Positions 9,378 through 19,025 are shown, counted from the stretch's first letter. The stretch is DNA of 39,134 nucleotides from an uncultured Clostridium sp. (GCA_934746015.1 CAKVEW010000031.1:1-39134); one strand, 5' to 3'. Made by a program: numbers and translations. The notes: a model not told the origin generated them from the sequence alone.

Positions 9378-9509
9378 TTATTAACATACATTTCTATATG
9401 TTAATAAGCTTAACATAAATATCCACATGTTAATAATTATGTTGAAAAAATAATTTATTTAAATTTATCCACAATATAATTATGTACAGTTTTTCACATT
9501 ATTAACATG
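9378..9509. repeat. Four copies of TTATTAACAT upstream of dnaA
   Basis: The 10-mer is at 9378-9387 (+), 9398-9407 (-), 9427-9436 (-) and 9499-9508 (+), arranged as two inverted pairs. A fifth copy with one inserted base (ATGTTAGTTAATAA) is near 9348-9361. The first nine bases differ from a DnaA box at two positions. Confidence 0.8.
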
Positions 9510-9743
9510 GTATAAAAGTATTATTTCAGCTAAAAATATAGTATAATAGGTTAAAAATAAAGAAAAGGCGAACAAGTTATTCACAATTTAATCCACAGGT
9601 GTGGATAAGTTCACTTAAAAATTAAATTATTCACAGTCTTAACTTATAATAACATAAGTTAAATAGAGTATTCAATAAGTTATCCACAAATTCTGTGATA
9701 ATATTTATAATATTTATCAACAGAGCTTGAAAATTATAGTGTA

Positions 9744-9772
9744 TTGACATAAAAACATGATATATATATAAT
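9744..9772 (+). promoter_or_regulatory. rpmH promoter
   Basis: TTGACA (9744-9749) and TATAAT (9767-9772) are both perfect consensus with a 17-bp spacer, about 70 bases before rpmH. It is the main candidate for driving rpmH-rnpA-yidD-yidC-jag. Confidence 0.85.
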
Positions 9773-9843
9773 GATAAGGTAAATCTAAAAATAGAATTAT
9801 AGTTTTTACTATAGAAATTACAATTTAAAGGGGGTGTAGTGAA

Positions 9844-9978
9844 ATGTTCATGACATACCAACCAAAAAAGAGACAAAGAAAAAAGGAACATGGCTTCAGA
9901 AAGAGAATGAAGACTTCAGCAGGAAGAAATGTTCTTAAGAGAAGAAGACAAAAAGGTAGAAAAAGATTAACAGCATAA
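9844..9978 (+). CDS. rpmH: 50S ribosomal protein L34
   Basis: A 44-aa, very basic protein beginning [18 protein letters not shown] and ending [12 protein letters not shown], which is unmistakable L34. Translation could also begin at the second ATG (9850), giving 42 aa. A G-rich Shine-Dalgarno (GGGGGTG) lies just upstream. It is the first gene on the rightward arm from the origin and is followed by rnpA, the standard pairing. Confidence 0.97.
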   Translation: MFMTYQPKKRQRKKEHGFRKRMKTSAGRNVLKRRRQKGRKRLTA

Positions 9979-10002
9979 GGGCCGCAAATAGTGGCCTTTT
10001 TT
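9977..10002 (+). terminator. Attenuator-like terminator between rpmH and rnpA
   Basis: AAGGGCCGC (9977-9985) pairs with GTGGCCTTT (9991-9999), with two G-U pairs and a five-base loop, followed by a six-T run (9997-10002). It starts inside the rpmH stop codon. It probably lowers read-through so that L34 is made in excess over RnpA. Confidence 0.75.
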
Positions 10003-10039
10003 CTGCAATAGCAGGAAAAAAAGGAGTTTAGAATTTCTA

Positions 10040-10390
10040 ATGATATACAGGTTAAGAAAAAACAATGAATTTAAATTAGTTTATAGAAGAGGAAAGTCTT
10101 TAGCTAATAATCTTTTAGTTATTTATATATATAATAATAGAAGAAATAAAACAAATCATGGAGTTACCTATAATAAGGTAGGAATATCTGTAAGTAAGAA
10201 AGTTGGAAATAGCGTTGTCAGAAGTAGAAGTAAACGATTGATAACAGAAAGCTATAGACTAAATGAAAAAGATCTTAAAACTGGTTATGACTTTGTTTTT
10301 ATAGCTAGAAACTCTATAGAGGGAAAAAGCTTCTTTGAGGTTGAGGAAGCAATGAAAAAACTCTTTTCAAAGGCAGGCTTATATAAATAA
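10040..10390 (+). CDS. rnpA: Ribonuclease P protein component
   Basis: Protein cofactor (116 aa) of RNase P, which trims tRNA 5' leaders. The RNR-type motif [18 protein letters not shown] is at residues 56-73, and the family opening [20 protein letters not shown] is clear. AAGGAG lies 13 bases before the ATG, rather far. The last A of its stop codon is the first base of the yidD start (TAATG), so the two are translationally coupled. Confidence 0.96.
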   Translation: MIYRLRKNNEFKLVYRRGKSLANNLLVIYIYNNRRNKTNHGVTYNKVGISVSKKVGNSVVRSRSKRLITESYRLNEKDLKTGYDFVFIARNSIEGKSFFEVEEAMKKLFSKAGLYK

Positions 10391-10599
10391 TGAAAAAACT
10401 AATGTTAAAATTTATAAATTTATATAGAAAATATATTTCTCCAATGAGACCGCCAACATGTATTTATGTTCCTACGTGTTCAGAGTATGCAATTGAAGCA
10501 ATAAGCAAATATGGAGCTTTAAAAGGTGGTTTTTTAGCTATAAAGAGAATTCTAAGGTGTAATCCCTTAGCTAAGGGTGGATATGATCCGTTAAAATAA
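10390..10599 (+). CDS. yidD: Membrane protein insertion efficiency factor YidD
   Basis: A 69-aa protein with the family pattern [20 protein letters not shown] and the ending [14 protein letters not shown]. YidD is associated with the membrane and helps YidC insert proteins. An N-terminal amphipathic stretch ([17 protein letters not shown]) fits membrane contact. It overlaps rnpA by one base and precedes yidC by 18 bases. Confidence 0.95.
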   Translation: MKKLMLKFINLYRKYISPMRPPTCIYVPTCSEYAIEAISKYGALKGGFLAIKRILRCNPLAKGGYDPLK

Positions 10600-10617
10600 G
10601 GAGGCTGTGCTCAAAAT

Positions 10618-11388
10618 ATGATGAAGTTCTTACAACCTATTACAAATTTTTTAACTATTATATTTGAAGGAATGCATGATGTAATACTAAATCTGTTTAA
10701 TTTGGAACCAAGTGGGGTATCCTATATATTAACAATAGCATTATTTACATTAATAATAAGATTGTTAATACTTCCTTTAAATATTAAAGCAAACAGATCA
10801 AATGCGAGAATGCAAGAGATTCAACCTGAATTAAATGCAATTCAAAAGAAGTACGCTAATGATCCTCAAAAAATGCAAGCTGAGTATTCAAAATGCATGA
10901 AGGACAATAATGTAAGTATGTTTGGAGGCTGTCTTCCAACATTATTACCATTGCCAATACTTTTTGCACTTTACTATGTATTTATGAATATAGATAAGTC
11001 ATCAGTAATTCATCCTTCATTCTTATGGATACCAAATGTTTTTGAAAAAGATCCATACTTTATATTGCCAGTGTTAGCATTCTTAAGCACATATGTACCA
11101 AGTTTATTATTAACTAAGTCTATGCCTAAGAATGAAAATGGCGGTTCACAAATGAATATGGGATCAATGAACTTAATGATGGCAGGTATGATGGGGGTAA
11201 TGGCTATTAACTTCAGTTCAATTCTAGTAATTTACTGGGTAATCGGTGGAGTTATTCAATTAGTCCAAACTTATTTCTTAAATTACTTACCAGCTATGAA
11301 GAAAAAAGCAGCAAAAGAAGAAGAAGAAAAGTATAAAGTAATAGAAAATGCCAAAAAAGCAACACCAAAGACTAAGAAAAAGAATTAA
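10618..11388 (+). CDS. yidC: Membrane protein insertase YidC/OxaA/SpoIIIJ
   Basis: Insertase of the Oxa1 family (256 aa) that places proteins into the cytoplasmic membrane, alone or with SecYEG. Hydrophobic segments are near 36-54, 103-123, 145-165 and 186-220. The conserved groove arginine is in LIIRLLILPL (about residue 48). The C terminus is a charged Lys-rich tail typical of Gram-positive forms. No lipobox Cys is seen in the N terminus, unlike Bacillus SpoIIIJ. Two adjacent ATGs (10618, 10621) follow AAGGAGG; either may be used. Confidence 0.95.
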   Translation: MMKFLQPITNFLTIIFEGMHDVILNLFNLEPSGVSYILTIALFTLIIRLLILPLNIKANRSNARMQEIQPELNAIQKKYANDPQKMQAEYSKCMKDNNVSMFGGCLPTLLPLPILFALYYVFMNIDKSSVIHPSFLWIPNVFEKDPYFILPVLAFLSTYVPSLLLTKSMPKNENGGSQMNMGSMNLMMAGMMGVMAINFSSILVIYWVIGGVIQLVQTYFLNYLPAMKKKAAKEEEEKYKVIENAKKATPKTKKKN

Positions 11389-11420
11389 ATAATTTAGTAT
11401 TACTAGGTGGTGATTAGGGT

Positions 11421-12044
11421 ATGAAAACACTAGAAATGACAGGAAAAACTGTAAATGAAGCATTAGAAAATGCTTTAAAAAGCCTAAATCTTACAGAAGA
11501 TAGGGTTGAATATGAAATTTTAGATGAAGGTTCTAAAGGATTTTTAAATCTTATAGGTACAAAACCTGCAAAGATATTAGTTAAAGTAAAGAGAGATTAC
11601 AATGAAGAAGTAAGATTATTTCTAAGAAATATACTTAATAGTATGAAGGTACAAGCGGAAATAAGAATTAGAGAAGAAAATGACATAATTCACATTGATT
11701 TAACTGGACCTAAGATGGGAATAATTATTGGGTATAGGGGGGAGACGTTAGACGCTCTACAATATCTAGCTTCATTAGTTGTAAATAAAGATCATAACAT
11801 TCCTTATAAGAAAGTGATATTAGACACTGAAAATTATAGGAAAAAGAGAGAAGAAACTTTAATTAGAGTTGCTGAAAAAACTGCATATAAAGTTAAAAAA
11901 ATAAGAAGACCTTATAAACTAGAACCAATGAATCCTTATGAAAGAAGGATAATACATTCAGCTTTACAAGATAATGAATATGTTTATACTTTTAGTGAGG
12001 GGGAGGAACCTCATAGAAGAGTAGTAGTAGATATTAAAAAATAA
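11421..12044 (+). CDS. jag: RNA-binding protein Jag/KhpB
   Basis: A 207-aa protein with three recognisable parts: a Jag N domain (about 1-55, starting MKTLEMTGKTVNEALENALK), a KH domain with the GxxG loop IIGYRGE (102-108), and a C-terminal R3H domain with NPYERRIIHSAL and HRRVVVDI. KhpB works with KhpA as an RNA chaperone linked to cell elongation in other Firmicutes. It sits directly after yidC, its usual partner. A strong terminator begins within its stop codon. Confidence 0.95.
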   Translation: MKTLEMTGKTVNEALENALKSLNLTEDRVEYEILDEGSKGFLNLIGTKPAKILVKVKRDYNEEVRLFLRNILNSMKVQAEIRIREENDIIHIDLTGPKMGIIIGYRGETLDALQYLASLVVNKDHNIPYKKVILDTENYRKKREETLIRVAEKTAYKVKKIRRPYKLEPMNPYERRIIHSALQDNEYVYTFSEGEEPHRRVVVDIKK

Positions 12045-12084
12045 AGGTGGGGAGGCCAGTAGGCTTTCTTACCTTTATTTTTTT
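12036..12084 (+). terminator. Terminator after jag
   Basis: A perfect 13-bp arm pair (12036-12048 with 12071-12083) continues inward through mostly G-U and G-C pairs to an AGTA loop at 12058-12061. It ends in a run of seven T (12078-12084). The 5' arm includes the last codons of jag. Confidence 0.85.
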
Positions 12085-12205
12085 GAAGAATACTACTTAT
12101 TTATTTATTTTGACTTACTATTAATTGTTTTGTAAAATGAATATTAGTTAAAAAGGATATACTATGAATATAGACTTAGTTTAGTCAAGATAAGGAGGAT
12201 AGAAG

Positions 12206-13585
12206 TTGAAAGAATTTGATACAATTTGTGCTATATCTACAGCTATTGGAGAAGGTGGAATTGCTATTATTAGGGTATCTGGTGATAATGCCTTAAATAT
12301 TGTATCTAAGATATTTAAGCCAAAGAATGGCAAGGATATTAAAGATATGAAGACTTATACTATGAGATATGGGCACATAATTGATATAAATAATGAAGAA
12401 TTAATAGATGAAGTAATTATAAGTTATATGAAGGGGCCAAGAAGTTTTACGGCTGAAGATACTGTTGAAATAAATTGTCACGGAGGAGTAACATCCACAA
12501 ATAAGGTTTTAGAAACTGTTATTAGAGCAGGTGCAAGACTTGCAGAACCTGGTGAGTTTACTAAGAGAGCATTTTTGAACGGAAGAATAGATTTATCTCA
12601 AGCAGAAGCTGTTATGGATTTAATAACAGCAAAAACTGAGCTTGCCATGAAATCTGCATTAATGCAAAGTAATGGATCTCTATCACAAAGAATTAATAAA
12701 TTAAATGAATACTTATTAAATGTTTTAGCATTAATAGAATACGCAGTTGATTTTACAGAAGATGATGAAGAAATAGATCCAACTATACCGATTAGAGTAA
12801 GAGAAAGCTTAGAGAAGGCTCATAATGATATAGATAAGCTACTTAAAAGTGCAGATGAAGGAAAGATAATAAGAGATGGATTAAGCTTAGCAATAGTAGG
12901 TAAACCAAACGTTGGAAAATCATCTTTATTGAATGTGCTATTAAAAGAAAAAAGGGCAATTGTCACAGATGTGGCTGGAACCACTAGAGATGTAATAGAA
13001 GAGTACATTAATTTAGATGGAATACCTGTAAAAATTATAGACACTGCTGGTATTAGAGAAACTGAAGATATAGTTGAAAAAATAGGTGTAGAAAAGTCTA
13101 GAGAAAAAATAGATGAAGCTGACTTAGTATTATTAGTTTTAGATTCTTCAAGAGAATTAGATAAAGAAGATAAAGAAATAATTGATGCAATTAAAAATAA
13201 AAAATCAATAGTATTACTAAATAAAATAGATTTACATAGTAAGATAGATAGTTCGATATTAAATAATTTTGAAAATATAATAAAAATTTCGGCTAAAGAA
13301 GATATTGGAATAGATGGTTTGAAAAATGAGATTAAGAATATGTTCTTTAGTGGTAAAATAGATAGCGAAAGCTTAATAATATCAAATTCAAGGCATAAGC
13401 AAGCTTTAATTAGAGCAGGTGAAAACTGTAATGAAGCGCTTATAAGATTAAATAACAATGAATATTTAGATTTGATTTCAATTTTCGTTACAGCAGCATT
13501 AAAAGCTTTAGGTGAAATTACAGGATCAGAGTTGGAAGAGGATTTAGTTAATAAGATATTTAGAGAATTTTGTTGTGGAAAGTAG
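12206..13585 (+). CDS. mnmE: tRNA modification GTPase MnmE
   Basis: With MnmG it installs the aminomethyl-type group on U34 of certain tRNAs (459 aa). The N-terminal folate-binding domain is followed by a helical domain holding the inserted G domain: GKPNVGKSS (232-240), TTRD (259-262), DTAG (279-282) and NKID. The C terminus is FCCGK; the family motif is C-x-G-K, usually with Ile, Leu or Val at x, so Cys there is a mild variation and the catalytic Cys is kept. The start is a TTG after AAGGAGG. mnmG follows 13 bases later. Confidence 0.97.
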   Translation: MKEFDTICAISTAIGEGGIAIIRVSGDNALNIVSKIFKPKNGKDIKDMKTYTMRYGHIIDINNEELIDEVIISYMKGPRSFTAEDTVEINCHGGVTSTNKVLETVIRAGARLAEPGEFTKRAFLNGRIDLSQAEAVMDLITAKTELAMKSALMQSNGSLSQRINKLNEYLLNVLALIEYAVDFTEDDEEIDPTIPIRVRESLEKAHNDIDKLLKSADEGKIIRDGLSLAIVGKPNVGKSSLLNVLLKEKRAIVTDVAGTTRDVIEEYINLDGIPVKIIDTAGIRETEDIVEKIGVEKSREKIDEADLVLLVLDSSRELDKEDKEIIDAIKNKKSIVLLNKIDLHSKIDSSILNNFENIIKISAKEDIGIDGLKNEIKNMFFSGKIDSESLIISNSRHKQALIRAGENCNEALIRLNNNEYLDLISIFVTAALKALGEITGSELEEDLVNKIFREFCCGK

Positions 13586-13598
13586 GAGATAGATAAAT

Positions 13599-15473
13599 AT
13601 GAAATATAGAGCAGGAGAATATGATGTAGTAGTTGTTGGTGCTGGTCATGCAGGCTGTGAAGCAGCACTAGCAACAGCAAGAATGGGATTTAAAACATTA
13701 ATTTGCACTACAAATCTTGATTCTGTAGCTATGATGCCATGTAACCCTAATATAGGAGGAACTGCAAAAGGTCACTTAGTAAGAGAAATTGATGCATTAG
13801 GAGGAGAAATGGGAGTAAACATAGATAATACTTTCATTCAATCTAGAATGCTTAATACATCAAAGGGGCCAGCAGTTCACTCATTAAGGGCTCAAGCTGA
13901 TAAGAAGAAATACCAATACAGAATGAAGAGTGTTTTAGAAGAACAAGAAAACTTGTCTTTAAGACAGTTAGAAGTAGTAGAATTAGATGTAAAAGATGGC
14001 AAGGTACAAGGAGTTCTTACAAAAAATGGTGGATATTTTAATTGTAAAGCTGTTATTTTAACTACAGGAACTTACTTAAGAGCCAGAATTATTATTGGAG
14101 ATGTAACGTACAATAGTGGACCAAATGGTTTATCAGCTGCTAACGAATTATCACAATCATTAATAGATTTAGGAATAAAATTAAGAAGATTTAAAACTGG
14201 GACTCCAGCAAGAATTAATAAGAGAAGTGTAGATTTCTCAAAGATGGTTGAACAACCTGGAGATGAGAAAATAGTACCTTTCTCATTTATGAGTGAGGAT
14301 ATTTCAAGAGATCAAGTTTCTTGTTGGCTAACTTATACTAGTGAAGAAACACATAATATAATTAGAGATAACATAAATAGATCTCCAATGTATAATGGAT
14401 TAATCGAGGGGGTAGGTCCTAGATATTGTCCATCAATTGAAGATAAAGTTATGAGATTCCCAGATAGAGAAAGACATCAGTTATTTATAGAACCAGAAGG
14501 TGAAGATACTCAAGAAATGTATGTTGGAGGAATGTCATCTTCATTACCAGAGGATGTTCAATTACAAATGTTAAGAACAGTTCCAGGACTAGAAAATGCT
14601 GAAATTATGAGAACTGCTTATGCAATTGAATATGATTCAATTGATCCAACTCAATTAAAACCAACTTTAGAATTTAAGGAATTTGAAGGTTTATATGGAG
14701 CTGGACAATTAAATGGAAGTTCAGGTTATGAAGAAGCTGGGGGACAAGGTATAGTTGCAGGTATAAATGCTGCACTAAAAATTAAAGGAATGGATCCTAT
14801 GGTATTAACTAGATCAGATGGATATATTGGTGTCCTAATTGACGATTTAGTTACCAAGGGAACAAATGAACCTTATAGAATGATGACAGCAAGAGCAGAG
14901 TATAGATTATTATTAAGACAAGACAATGCAGATTTTAGATTAACTGAAATAGGATATAAGGTAGGTCTTGTTACAGAAGGAAGATACCAAAAGTTTATAA
15001 CAAGAAAAAATAATGTAGAAAATGAAGTTAATAGATTAAAGGAATTACAAATAACAAATAAGAAAGAAGTTAATGACTTTTTAATATCTAAGGGATCTGT
15101 TGAACTAAAAAAACCTATTAGTTTCTATGAATTAATTAAGAGACCAGAACTTGATTATTTCAACTTATCAGAATTAGATCCAGAAAGACCTGATTATGAT
15201 GAAGATATCGGAGAACAAATTAACATAATAACTAAGTACGAAGGATATATAACTAGTCAGCTTGACCAAGTTAAGCAATTTAGAAAGTTTGAGAAAAAAT
15301 TAATTCCTGAAGATATAGAATATAATGAAGTTAAGGGTTTAAGAACTGAAGCGATACAAAAGTTATCAAATATTAAACCTATAAGTATAGGGCAAGCATC
15401 TAGAATATCAGGGGTTTCTCCAGCAGATATATCTGTACTGTTAATTTATTTAGAACATCAATATAAGAAATAA
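13599..15473 (+). CDS. mnmG: tRNA U34 carboxymethylaminomethyl synthesis protein MnmG
   Basis: FAD-dependent partner of MnmE (624 aa). The Rossmann loop GAGHAGCEA is at residues 14-22, [18 protein letters not shown] is near 49-66, and the C-terminal region contains [18 protein letters not shown]. Length is normal (about 620-630). It lies in the conserved mnmE-mnmG-rsmG cluster with 17 bases before rsmG. Confidence 0.98.
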   Translation: MKYRAGEYDVVVVGAGHAGCEAALATARMGFKTLICTTNLDSVAMMPCNPNIGGTAKGHLVREIDALGGEMGVNIDNTFIQSRMLNTSKGPAVHSLRAQADKKKYQYRMKSVLEEQENLSLRQLEVVELDVKDGKVQGVLTKNGGYFNCKAVILTTGTYLRARIIIGDVTYNSGPNGLSAANELSQSLIDLGIKLRRFKTGTPARINKRSVDFSKMVEQPGDEKIVPFSFMSEDISRDQVSCWLTYTSEETHNIIRDNINRSPMYNGLIEGVGPRYCPSIEDKVMRFPDRERHQLFIEPEGEDTQEMYVGGMSSSLPEDVQLQMLRTVPGLENAEIMRTAYAIEYDSIDPTQLKPTLEFKEFEGLYGAGQLNGSSGYEEAGGQGIVAGINAALKIKGMDPMVLTRSDGYIGVLIDDLVTKGTNEPYRMMTARAEYRLLLRQDNADFRLTEIGYKVGLVTEGRYQKFITRKNNVENEVNRLKELQITNKKEVNDFLISKGSVELKKPISFYELIKRPELDYFNLSELDPERPDYDEDIGEQINIITKYEGYITSQLDQVKQFRKFEKKLIPEDIEYNEVKGLRTEAIQKLSNIKPISIGQASRISGVSPADISVLLIYLEHQYKK

Positions 15474-15490
15474 GCTTTTATGGAGGAAAT

Positions 15491-16210
15491 ATGGAATATT
15501 TTCAATTAATGAAAGAAGCTTCATTAGAGGTAGGATTTGATTTAACTGAGAAACAGTATAATCAATTTATAGAATATATGAAGCTTTTACAGGAGTGGAA
15601 TGAAAAAATAAATCTTACAGCAATAACAGAAGATGAAGAAGTTATAAAGAAGCATTTTATAGATTGTATAAAGGCTTTTAAGTCTAATGCTGTAAAAAAT
15701 GCTAAGACTGTTATAGATGTTGGAACTGGAGCTGGTTTTCCAGGCCTACCAATTGCAATAATGAATCCAAATGTTAATGTAACGTTACTAGATTCATTAA
15801 ATAAAAGAATAAACTTTTTAAATACAGTTATAGCAAAATTAGAATTAAAAAATGTTGTTACGATTCATTCAAGAGCAGAAGATGGAGCAAGAAAACAAGA
15901 ATTAAGAGAAAATTTTGATGTAGCAACTTCTAGAGCTGTTGCCAATATGGCTGTTTTATCAGAATTTTGTTTACCTTATGTAAAGTTAAATGGGTACTTT
16001 GTTGCCCTTAAAGGGCCAGCTATTGAAGATGAGATTAGAGAGGGCAAAAAGGCTATTGATACTTTAGGTGGCGAATTAGAAAATATAATAGAAGTAAATA
16101 TTGAAGAATCTGATTTAAAACATAATATTGTGGAAATTAAGAAGATAAGGAAGTGCCCTAAAACTTATCCTAGAAAGGCAGGCTCAATTAATAAGAAGCC
16201 TATTAAGTAG
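15491..16210 (+). CDS. rsmG: 16S rRNA (guanine-N7) methyltransferase RsmG
   Basis: Methylates a guanine of the 530 loop of 16S rRNA (239 aa). The SAM-binding motif [10 protein letters not shown] is at 76-85, the leader helix contains [14 protein letters not shown], and ALKGP follows later. GGAGG lies before the ATG. It ends the mnmE-mnmG-rsmG group; 201 AT-rich bases without a clear terminator separate it from noc. Confidence 0.97.
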   Translation: MEYFQLMKEASLEVGFDLTEKQYNQFIEYMKLLQEWNEKINLTAITEDEEVIKKHFIDCIKAFKSNAVKNAKTVIDVGTGAGFPGLPIAIMNPNVNVTLLDSLNKRINFLNTVIAKLELKNVVTIHSRAEDGARKQELRENFDVATSRAVANMAVLSEFCLPYVKLNGYFVALKGPAIEDEIREGKKAIDTLGGELENIIEVNIEESDLKHNIVEIKKIRKCPKTYPRKAGSINKKPIK

Positions 16211-16411
16211 AAGATTCTACAGAATATGTTAATAGAATTAGTCGATATAATATATAATAGATAGATATATAAATTCATTTGTATTTTTATAAAATATATT
16301 TAGTGAATTTGTCTTACAAAATTAGGAAATAAAAGAAGGGAATATATAAAAAAAATAGAATTTTTAAATTATTGAGTTTAGTGGAAATTTATTTTAATAA
16401 GGGATGGTTGG

Positions 16412-17194
16412 GTGCATATGAATAGAGAAATTAGTAATATAAGTGTGAATAAAATATTTCCAAATACTTATCAGCCAAGAAGGTTTTTTAATGAAGAAGC
16501 ATTAGAGGAATTATCTCAATCTATAAAGGAACATGGAATAATTCAGCCTATTACTGTTAGAAAAAGAGGAGAGAATTTTGAGTTGGTAGCTGGTGAAAGA
16601 CGTTGGAGAGCTGCAAGAATGGCAGCTCTTGATGTTGTTCCTTGTAATATAATAGAAATAACTGATACTGAATCTGCTGAAATTGCTTTACTTGAAAATC
16701 TACAAAGGGAAGATTTGAATTTTATTGAAGAGGCTGAAGCTTATTATAATTTAATTAATGATCATAAATTCACTCAAGATGAATTAGCAAAGAGAATGGG
16801 AAAAAAACAATCAACTATTGCTAATAAGTTAAGAATATTAAAACTTAGTGATAAAGTAAGAGAAACTTGCCTAGAGAATAAATTAACAGAAAGACATGCA
16901 AGAGCACTTTTATCATTACCAAATGAAGAATTACAACTTAATGTTATAAATAAAGTTATCAAAAATTCTTTAAATGTTAAGGCAACTGAAGAACTTATAA
17001 ATAAAGAATTATTAAAAATAGCAGGAGAAGAATTAAATAATAAAGATAAGAAAAGAGTTAAGAGTGTTTTCCCTGCAAAACTATATGTTAATACTATTAG
17101 ACAAGTTTTTGATAAGTTTAATATACCAGCTGAATATAAATTCAAGGATGATGAAGAATTTATTCAAATAACAGTTAGTATTCCTAAGAAGTAA
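16412..17194 (+). CDS. noc: Nucleoid occlusion protein Noc (ParB family)
   Basis: ParB-type CTPase/DNA-binding protein (260 aa from GTG 16412; an ATG at 16418 would give 258 aa). The CTP-binding box GERRWRAAR is at 61-69, LENLQREDLN follows, and a helix-turn-helix TQDELAKRMGKKQSTIANKL lies near 119. Position between rsmG and soj is that of Bacillus noc, which blocks division over the nucleoid. It resembles the second ParB 1 kb downstream (shared SIKEHGIIQPI), so the two are paralogs. Noc rather than Spo0J is inferred from position and from the missing LGKGLGALI start. I saw no TATTTCCCGGGAAATA-type site in the window. Confidence 0.88.
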   Translation: MHMNREISNISVNKIFPNTYQPRRFFNEEALEELSQSIKEHGIIQPITVRKRGENFELVAGERRWRAARMAALDVVPCNIIEITDTESAEIALLENLQREDLNFIEEAEAYYNLINDHKFTQDELAKRMGKKQSTIANKLRILKLSDKVRETCLENKLTERHARALLSLPNEELQLNVINKVIKNSLNVKATEELINKELLKIAGEELNNKDKKRVKSVFPAKLYVNTIRQVFDKFNIPAEYKFKDDEEFIQITVSIPKK

Positions 17195-17229
17195 AAGAAA
17201 ACTATAATTTTAAATATAAATATCGGTTT

Positions 17230-17304
17230 AAATGAAGAAAATTATATTGTTTAGAGTAGATTATTTTAATTTAGCAAACAATATGATTATTTCTTCATTT
17301 TTTT
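17230..17304 (+). terminator. Terminator after noc
   Basis: A long imperfect hairpin: AAATGAAGAAA (17230-17240) pairs with TTTCTTCATTT near 17290-17300, and TATATTGTTT pairs with AAACAATAT further in. A run of seven T ends at 17304. Confidence 0.75.
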
Positions 17305-17350
17305 ATTATGTTAATCTTTTAATATTAAGTAAAACTATATATAATAATAT

Positions 17351-17391
17351 GGGAAGGGGGGTGAAGCTCTAAATTAGAGCTTTTTTATATG
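17351..17391 (+). promoter_or_regulatory. Hairpin between soj Shine-Dalgarno and start codon
   Basis: GGGAAGGGGGGTG (17351-17363) is the only Shine-Dalgarno candidate. It is followed at once by AAGCTCTAA (17364-17372) and TTAGAGCTT (17374-17382), then more T, and the ATG at 17389. Seven bp with a five-base loop is the realistic fold. A six-T run (17381-17386) makes it look like a small intrinsic terminator. If folded, the Shine-Dalgarno would be six bases from the ATG. Confidence 0.7.
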
Positions 17392-18150
17392 AAGAAAGTT
17401 TGTATATTTAATCAAAAAGGTGGAGTTGGGAAAACAACGACTAACATTAATTTATGCGCATATTTAGCAATGGAAGGATACAAGGTATTAACTATAGATA
17501 TAGATCCCCAGGGGAACACAACAAGTGGATTAGGATTAGATAAAAGAAATTTGGAAATGTCTATGTATGACGTAATCACTTCTGATGCATCTTTAAGGGA
17601 TGTAATATTAAAAAGTGAGCTAGTGCAAAATCTATACATTGCTCCATCAACTATGGAGTTAGCTGGTGCAGAGGTTGAAGTAATTGGAAAAGAAAATAGA
17701 GAAGTTATTTTAGCAAATAAGATAAAGGAAGTGGAGGATGACTATGATTTTATATTTATAGATTGTCCACCTTCTTTAGGAGTATTAACAATTAACGCTC
17801 TTACTTCAGTTGAATCTGTTTTAATTCCTATTCAGTGTGAATTTTATGCTTTAGAGGGAGTTGGGCAACTGATTAACACCATTAAACTTGTTAAAAAGTC
17901 ATTAAACGAAGGATTGGAAATAGAAGGCGTAGTAATGACTATGTACGATTATAGAACTAATTTAAGCAATGAAGTTTATGAAGAAGTTAAAAACTTCTTT
18001 AATGAAAAAGTCTATAATACGACTATTTCTAGAAATATAAGATTAGCTGAGGCTCCAAGTTTTGGGTTACCGATTATGTTATATGATGAAAAATGTAAAG
18101 GTGCAGAATCATATAAAGCATTAACTAAAGAATTTTTAAGCAGACAATAG
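17389..18150 (+). CDS. soj: Chromosome partitioning ATPase ParA/Soj
   Basis: Walker-type ATPase (253 aa) that works with Spo0J and parS in origin segregation and, in Bacillus, regulates DnaA. The deviant Walker A KGGVGKTTT is at 10-18 and DIDPQGNTTSGLG at 37-49; IDCPPSLG is the second motif. No earlier start is possible, since the frame upstream has a TGA at 17362-17364 and no start codon in between. The gap between Shine-Dalgarno and ATG is filled by a hairpin. spo0J follows 12 bases after the stop. Confidence 0.97.
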   Translation: MKKVCIFNQKGGVGKTTTNINLCAYLAMEGYKVLTIDIDPQGNTTSGLGLDKRNLEMSMYDVITSDASLRDVILKSELVQNLYIAPSTMELAGAEVEVIGKENREVILANKIKEVEDDYDFIFIDCPPSLGVLTINALTSVESVLIPIQCEFYALEGVGQLINTIKLVKKSLNEGLEIEGVVMTMYDYRTNLSNEVYEEVKNFFNEKVYNTTISRNIRLAEAPSFGLPIMLYDEKCKGAESYKALTKEFLSRQ

Positions 18151-18162
18151 GTAGGTGATAAA

Positions 18163-19008
18163 ATGAATAAAAAATCAGCATTAGGAAAAGGATTAGGTGC
18201 ATTAATACCTAATGATGTTTCAGTTAAAGATAATAACAAACCCTCTCTTATAGATATAAACTTAATTAAGAGTAATGATAAACAACCAAGAAAATCCTTT
18301 GATGATGTAAAGATAGCTGAATTGGCACAATCAATAAAGGAACATGGAATTATCCAACCTATTATCCTTAGTAAGAAGGATGACTACTATACTATAGTTG
18401 CAGGAGAAAGAAGATGGAGAGCTTCTAAGTTATTAGGATTAAAGGAAGTTCCTGCAATAGTAATGGATTTAAGTGATAAGGATATATTAGAAATTTCATT
18501 AATTGAAAATATTCAAAGACAAGATTTAAATCCTATTGAAGAAGCTTTAGCATATCAGAAACTTTTGGCTGATTTCAATCTAACTCAAGAGGAACTAAGC
18601 AAGAGAGTCGGAAAATCAAGAGTGGCTATTAGTAACACGATAAGGCTTACAGCACTTTGTGATACTGTAAAGCAATATGTAATAGATGAAGTTATCACAG
18701 AGGGTCATGGAAGAGCATTACTAGCAATAGAAGATCCTAAACTTCAATGTGAAATAGCACAGAAGGTTATAGATGAAAAGCTATCAGTTAGAGAATTAGA
18801 AAGATTAATAAAAGCACTTAAATCTGATAAGAAGGTAAGAGAAAAAACAAGAGAAATAAGTCCGTATTATAAGGATGTTACTGAAAGACTCCAAAATTAT
18901 TTTGGAACTAAGGTAAATATCAGCAATAAGAATAATAAAGGTAAAATAGAAATTGAATATTATTCAGACGAGGATTTACAAAGAATATTAGAGATAATTG
19001 ATTTATAA
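18163..19008 (+). CDS. spo0J: Chromosome partitioning protein ParB/Spo0J
   Basis: parS-binding CTPase clamp (281 aa). The N-terminal LGKGLGALIP (7-16) is the ParA-stimulating motif. The CTP box GERRWRA is at 81-87, ENIQRQDLNPIEEA follows, and a helix-turn-helix lies in TQEELSKRVGKSRVAISNTI. Two perfect parS sites begin two bases after its stop codon, and the 29-bp repeat holding the first one includes the stop. Confidence 0.97.
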   Translation: MNKKSALGKGLGALIPNDVSVKDNNKPSLIDINLIKSNDKQPRKSFDDVKIAELAQSIKEHGIIQPIILSKKDDYYTIVAGERRWRASKLLGLKEVPAIVMDLSDKDILEISLIENIQRQDLNPIEEALAYQKLLADFNLTQEELSKRVGKSRVAISNTIRLTALCDTVKQYVIDEVITEGHGRALLAIEDPKLQCEIAQKVIDEKLSVRELERLIKALKSDKKVREKTREISPYYKDVTERLQNYFGTKVNISNKNNKGKIEIEYYSDEDLQRILEIIDL

Positions 19009-19009
19009 A

Positions 19010-19025
19010 TGTTTCACGTGAAACA
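19010..19025. other. parS site 1
   Basis: Perfect palindrome TGTTTCACGTGAAACA, the ParB/Spo0J binding site, starting two bases after the spo0J stop codon. Confidence 0.97.

Larger units (their letters stand above)
9312..9843. other. oriC segment between dnaA and rpmH
   Basis: This 532-base gene-free region holds many DnaA-type sites. Perfect TTATCCACA boxes are at 9465-9473 (+), 9600-9608 (-) and 9680-9688 (+). One-mismatch forms are at 9419-9427, 9577-9585, 9589-9597, 9627-9635 and 9714-9722, and a two-mismatch form is at 9366-9374. The half nearer dnaA also carries four copies of TTATTAACAT. A perfect 9-bp inverted repeat TTAACTTAT/ATAAGTTAA is at 9639-9662. The dnaA promoter must lie here on the minus strand but I cannot place it confidently. 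Confidence 0.9.

Noticed and set aside
7684..9843. Spo0A boxes (TGTCGAA or its complement) within oriC, as in Bacillus
   Set aside because: I looked for TGTCGAA and TTCGACA in both origin spacers and saw none.
9631..9891. Minus-strand open frame of 86 codons opposite rpmH and its promoter
   Set aside because: It overlaps L34 and DnaA boxes, has no plausible Shine-Dalgarno, and its translation is low complexity.
12820..13680. Long open frame (286 codons) on the minus strand opposite mnmE
   Set aside because: It is antisense to a fully conserved gene, has Leu/Ser/Ile-rich low-complexity composition typical of the complement of AT-rich coding DNA, and has no ribosome site.
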